From Cryobacterium arcticum (GTDB taxonomy: Bacteria; Actinomycetota; Actinomycetes; Actinomycetales; Microbacteriaceae): 64,000 nt of DNA. Positions 60,811-64,000 of this stretch are shown here, one piece after another; within the stretch, counting starts at the first letter, position 1, and each line of letters begins with the position of its first letter. Made by a program: the position numbers and the translations under genes. Below the pieces are notes generated by a model, which was given only the letters and a program-made list of their open reading frames with translations, ran no database searches and was not told where the DNA came from. Where the stretch lies: the NCBI RefSeq assembly GCF_001679725.1, contig NZ_CP016282.1:1054001-1118000 (forward strand). Reading direction: 5' to 3'.

Positions 60811-60917
60811 GGAGCTCCTCGTGAGTTGCCGGGGCAGCCGATGTGGCCGGAATCCAACCTATCGAAGCATCCTGACCGGGTGCAGGGGCCGGTCTGCCCG
60901 GGCGTGGCGGCGGATGC

Positions 60918-61937
60918 TCAGAGACCCGCGTGCGACCAGTCCAGCAGCCTGTCGACGGGCCAGGTGGTCACGATGCGGTCGGGCGGCACCCCCGCGGCGG
61001 CGGCCCGCTCGGCGCCATAGGAGAGGAAGTCGAGGTGGCCGGGGGCGTGCGCGTCGGTGTCGATGCTGAACAGGCAGCCGGCCTCGACAGCCTGCCTGAT
61101 CAGGTCGTCGGGCGGGTCCTGGCGTTCCGGCCGGGAGTTGATCTCCACGGCGACGTCGTTCTCGGCGCAGGCGGCGAACACCCGTGCGGCGTCGAATGTC
61201 GACGGCGGGCGGGTGCCGCGGGATCCGGAGACCAGGCGCCCGGTGCAGTGGCCGAGCACGTTCGTGTGCGGGTCGCGGATGCCTGCCAGCATCCGTCTGG
61301 TCATGGCGATCGAGTCCTCGCGCAGCTTGGAGTGCACGCTGGCGACGACGACGTCGAGCCGGTCCAGCAGTTCGGGGGTCTGGTCCAGCCGGCCGTCCTC
61401 GAGGATGTCGACCTCGATGCCGGCCAGCAGCCGAAAGTCGTCGTCGGCCGCAGTGTTCACCCCGGCGACCACGTCGAGCTGCTCCCGCAGCCGGTCGGCG
61501 CTGAGCCCCTGCGCCACGGTGAGGGAGGGGGAGTGGTCGGTCAGCGCCAGGTAGTCGCGGCCGAGCATCCGCGCCGTCGACACCATGAGATCGATGGGAG
61601 TCGTGCCATCGGACCATTCGCTGTGACTGTGCAGGTCGCCGCGCAACGCCACGAGCAGGTCGTGGCCGCCGGCCGCGAGCGGCTGCCGGCCCTGCTGCCG
61701 GAGATTGTCGAGGTAGTCGGGCAGACCGTACAGCGACTGGCCGATCACCTCGGCCGTGCGGCCACCAATGCCCTTCATGGCCCGCAGCCTGCCGTCGTGC
61801 ACCCGGTCGGCCAGCTCGGCGGCGTCCAGGCCCGCAATGAGCGTGGCGGCCCGTCGGAAGGCCTGCACCTTGAAGGTGGGGGCCAGGTCGCGCTCCAGCC
61901 AGAAGGCGATCTCGGAGAGGGCATCGACGGCATCCAT
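60918..61937 (-). CDS. PHP-domain phosphoesterase with helix-hairpin-helix region
   Basis: The 339-residue protein has an N-terminal helical domain with Ile-Gly-Gly-Arg-Thr-Ala-Glu-Val-Ile-Gly (an HhH motif, near residue 56) and a PHP domain from about 97: Asp-Leu-His-Ser-His-Ser-Glu, Leu-Thr-Asp-His-Ser, His-Cys-Thr-Gly and Asp-Thr-Asp-Ala-His. It resembles the C-terminal half of PolX without the polymerase palm, so a metal-dependent phosphoesterase or nuclease role is likely. Confidence 0.87.
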   Translation of the reverse strand: MDAVDALSEIAFWLERDLAPTFKVQAFRRAATLIAGLDAAELADRVHDGRLRAMKGIGGRTAEVIGQSLYGLPDYLDNLRQQGRQPLAAGGHDLLVALRGDLHSHSEWSDGTTPIDLMVSTARMLGRDYLALTDHSPSLTVAQGLSADRLREQLDVVAGVNTAADDDFRLLAGIEVDILEDGRLDQTPELLDRLDVVVASVHSKLREDSIAMTRRMLAGIRDPHTNVLGHCTGRLVSGSRGTRPPSTFDAARVFAACAENDVAVEINSRPERQDPPDDLIRQAVEAGCLFSIDTDAHAPGHLDFLSYGAERAAAAGVPPDRIVTTWPVDRLLDWSHAGL

Positions 61938-61987
61938 ACCGCCATGATCGGCCTGGACGGGTGAAAAGGGGAGGGGGATGCGGCGTG

Positions 61988-62308
61988 TCAGGCCACGTCG
62001 AAGTGCGCCGCGGTGAGCTCCCGGTCGATCAGGAACTGGTCGTCGGCCGGGTAGAACACTGCCATCTCGATGTCCTCACCGGCGAAAGACACGATGTCGG
62101 CGTGGGTGCGCCAGAACGAGATGGTGCGCACCTCGCAGCGGCCGTCCGGCAGGTCGCGGAAGACCGTCGCGGCACCGAGGTTGCCGTGGGTGGACCGGTA
62201 GTCGGCCAGCCCGGTGCGTTCGAGGTACGCGGTGTACGCGCCGCGGTCCTCCGGCCGGATCCAGCCGGTCCAGCTGCGCATCACGCTGCCCGCAGGCACA
62301 TCGAACAT
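61988..62308 (-). CDS. ABM-like small enzyme or heme/stress protein
   Basis: A 106-residue dimeric ferredoxin-like fold protein. Trp-Thr-Gly-Trp-Ile-Arg, Tyr-Arg-Ser-Thr-His-Gly-Asn-Leu-Gly-Ala and Phe-Trp-Arg-Thr-His-Ala-Asp-Ile resemble antibiotic-biosynthesis-monooxygenase-type proteins. GGAGGAGG lies about 6 bases before the ATG, so the longer upstream frame is not used. Function is not known. Confidence 0.75.
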   Translation of the reverse strand: MFDVPAGSVMRSWTGWIRPEDRGAYTAYLERTGLADYRSTHGNLGAATVFRDLPDGRCEVRTISFWRTHADIVSFAGEDIEMAVFYPADDQFLIDRELTAAHFDVA

Positions 62309-62473
62309 GACGGTCCTCCTCCCTCGCCGGTCACCCGGTCGCCGGGTTACCACCGCTTATCTGTTCCCGTTCCGGACTTCTGCGCCCGGTGTGCCGGGTG
62401 CAGATGTCCGTTGCGGGCACAGTAGCGCGCCGGCGAGCCTGCGGGGGAGGGCCGCCGGTGCGAGAATGGGCCG

Positions 62474-63067
62474 ATGACGCTGCACCTCACCGGCGATACC
62501 GCCGCAGACTCCCTTCTCAGCGACGACCCGTTCGCGCTCCTCGTCGGCATGCTGCTCGACCAGCAGATCCCCATGGAGACCGCCTTCGCCGGCCCGGCGA
62601 AGATCCGCGACCGGCTGGGCACCCTCGACCCGGCTGTCATCGCCCAGTACGATCCCACCGAGTTCGTCGAGGTTTTCAAGCAGACTCCCGCGGTACACCG
62701 GTTCCCCGGCTCGATGGCCGGCCGGGTGCAGACCCTGGCCGCGGTGGTCGCCGAGGACTGGCACGGCGAGGCCGCCGCGATCTGGTCCGCCCCGGATGCC
62801 GATGGCACGGCCCCGGACGGAGCCGAGGTGCTGCGCCGGCTGAAGGCGCTGCCGGGCTTCGGCGAGCAGAAGGCCAAGATCTTCCTGGCTCTGCTCGGCA
62901 AACGACTCGGGGTCGAGGCCGCGGGGTGGCGGGAGGCATCCGCCCCCTACGGCGAGGAGGGGTCCCTGCGGTCGGTGGCCGACATCGTCGACCCGGAGTC
63001 CCTGGCCAAGGTGCGCGAGAGCAAGCGGGCAGCGAAGGCCGCGGCCAAGGAATCCGCCACGACCTAG
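62474..63067 (+). CDS. HhH-GPD base-excision DNA repair protein
   Basis: The 197-residue protein has Leu-Leu-Asp-Gln-Gln-Ile-Pro-Met near residue 28, a helix-hairpin-helix with Leu-Pro-Gly-Phe-Gly-Glu-Gln-Lys-Ala near 125, and a Lys-rich tail. It resembles actinobacterial small HhH-GPD proteins that may excise damaged bases. The catalytic Asp expected after the HhH is not clearly present, so activity is uncertain. Confidence 0.83.
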   Translation: MTLHLTGDTAADSLLSDDPFALLVGMLLDQQIPMETAFAGPAKIRDRLGTLDPAVIAQYDPTEFVEVFKQTPAVHRFPGSMAGRVQTLAAVVAEDWHGEAAAIWSAPDADGTAPDGAEVLRRLKALPGFGEQKAKIFLALLGKRLGVEAAGWREASAPYGEEGSLRSVADIVDPESLAKVRESKRAAKAAAKESATT

Positions 63068-63218
63068 CGGTGCGCCCGGTGCCCGTAGCCGGCTCCCGGG
63101 GTCGGGTTTAGCATGGCCGCGTTCGCCCCAAGGATGCGCGGAGGAGCCTGAGTGCCACCACGGGGCAGCCGCGGGACAATGGATGCACGCGACGACGAGC
63201 GCGAGACAGAAAGAGAGC

Positions 63219-63953
63219 GTGCGGGTGGGCCCCCATTTCAGCGAGCAGACCTTCGACTTCCTCGAAGAACTTGAGCACCGCAACAACCGTGAGTGGTTCG
63301 AAGAGCACAAACCCACCTACGAACTCGAACTCAAGGCGCGGATGCTCGAAGTCATCGAGGCGATCAACGTCCGGTTGGAGACTTTCGCGCCCGAGCACCT
63401 CAGACCCGCGCCCAAGGCCATGCTGCGGATCTACCGCGACGTGCGGTTCTCCAACGACAAGACGCCGTACAAGACCCACCTCGCGGCGAACTGGCCGCGG
63501 CAGGGCCTGGAGAAGACCGGGGGAGCCGGGTTCTTCCTGCAGGTGGGTGTGCACGGGGTGATGGTGGCCGCCGGCGCCTGGTCGCCCGGTTCGCCCCAGC
63601 TCCGGGCCATTCGCGAGTATCTCCTCGATCACCACGACGAACTGCGGCAGCTGCTCGCCGCCGAGCCGGTGACCCGGTTGGCCGAGCCGCTGGACGGGCG
63701 CCCGCTCCTCCGGGCGCCCCAGGGGTTCCCGGCCGAGCACCCCGCGGCCGATCTGCTACGGGTGCGCAGCTGGGCGCTGATCTCCCGGCTCCCCGGGGAC
63801 GCAGCCCTCGGCGACGACTTCGTCGACGCCGTGGCCGAACGGTTCCAGGCGCTGGCTCCGCTGGTCGACTTCCTCAACGTGCCGCTGTCGACGGTCACCC
63901 CGCTCGAGCGGGAGGCATCCGCTGGTCGCCGGAACGTCACGGTCGGCCGGTAG
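63219..63953 (+). CDS. DUF2461 domain protein
   Basis: A 244-residue protein: Phe-Asp-Phe-Leu-Glu-Glu-Leu, Asn-Asn-Arg-Glu-Trp-Phe-Glu-Glu-His-Lys, Ile-Tyr-Arg-Asp-Val-Arg-Phe-Ser-Asn-Asp-Lys-Thr-Pro-Tyr-Lys-Thr, and a Gly-Phe-Phe-Leu-Gln-Val core are the DUF2461 pattern. The role is unknown. The GTG at 63219 follows AAAGAGAG; an ATG 12 codons upstream (63183) is the alternative. Confidence 0.85.
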   Translation: MRVGPHFSEQTFDFLEELEHRNNREWFEEHKPTYELELKARMLEVIEAINVRLETFAPEHLRPAPKAMLRIYRDVRFSNDKTPYKTHLAANWPRQGLEKTGGAGFFLQVGVHGVMVAAGAWSPGSPQLRAIREYLLDHHDELRQLLAAEPVTRLAEPLDGRPLLRAPQGFPAEHPAADLLRVRSWALISRLPGDAALGDDFVDAVAERFQALAPLVDFLNVPLSTVTPLEREASAGRRNVTVGR

Positions 63954-64000
63954 GCCGCCGCAGCGGCGCCCGCCGTTACCCGACCGTGCCCTGGGGAGCC

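Overview
The window is high-GC actinobacterial DNA, most likely from a member of the Microbacteriaceae (Micrococcales). Supporting signs are a mycothiol-dependent formaldehyde dehydrogenase, a 6C small RNA, a DUF3039 gene, GTG starts, a DtxR/IdeR-type iron box, and about ten genes whose only promoter-like signal is a TAnnnT hexamer 6-8 nt before the start codon, as expected for leaderless mRNAs. The genus (Cryobacterium-like) is a guess. Gene density is high, with many 1- or 4-base overlaps, and almost everything can be placed in a family.

Layout. 0-3.3 kb: two exported proteins and a membrane-anchored HtrA-type serine protease. 3.5-11.1 kb: a wall-glycopolymer (teichoic-acid-like) locus with two family 2 glycosyltransferases, a CDP-alcohol phosphotransferase, a TagB/TagF-type polyol-phosphate transferase, an EcsC-like protein, a TagGH/Wzm-Wzt exporter and a sugar/polyol-phosphate nucleotidyltransferase. 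11.4-15.3 kb: an ABC exporter whose ATPase carries a disordered tail of about 540 residues. 15.3-24 kb: housekeeping genes (DUF3039, pncB, fabF, murI-rph-rdgB, a CDF transporter, two DedA proteins, an iron-regulated heme oxygenase) and a tRNA-Leu. 24.3-28.9 kb: a Tad pilus operon without tadZ or a prepilin peptidase. 29-31 kb: a PhoA-type alkaline phosphatase with a sortase anchor. 31-35.6 kb: EamA transporter, RmuC, exonuclease, YchF.

35.9-37.9 kb is the most accessory-looking part: an overlapping operon of an ImmA/IrrE-like metallopeptidase, a seven-helix DUF6545/MAB_1171c-type membrane protein and an EspR-like helix-turn-helix protein. The architecture suggests a sense, cleave and derepress circuit. 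It is followed by a 6C RNA on the opposite strand.

38.3-49.4 kb: a deazaflavin-dependent reductase, a cysteine-free relative of the Fe-S photolyases, a lipoprotein, a membrane HEFLH metallopeptidase, a GNAT enzyme, the acetoin genes alsR/alsS/alsD, a VOC protein and a CocE-type hydrolase. 49.6-58.5 kb: a tRNA-Cys, then a six-gene operon joining an Opp/Dpp-type ABC importer to two flavin-dependent monooxygenases of the NtaA/SnaA/DszA type, plus a receiver-less winged-helix regulator. 59-61 kb: mycothiol-dependent formaldehyde oxidation genes that could handle a product of those monooxygenases. 61-64 kb: PHP, ABM-like, HhH-GPD and DUF2461 genes.

A non-coding theme crosses the window. A family of 55-nt imperfect palindromes with conserved ends sits at the 3' ends of genes (32.1, 46.8-47.0, 47.6 kb, and a longer relative at 59.0 kb). 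Two pairs form a 128-nt direct repeat that flanks a VOC gene and a ghost copy of the alsD 3' end.
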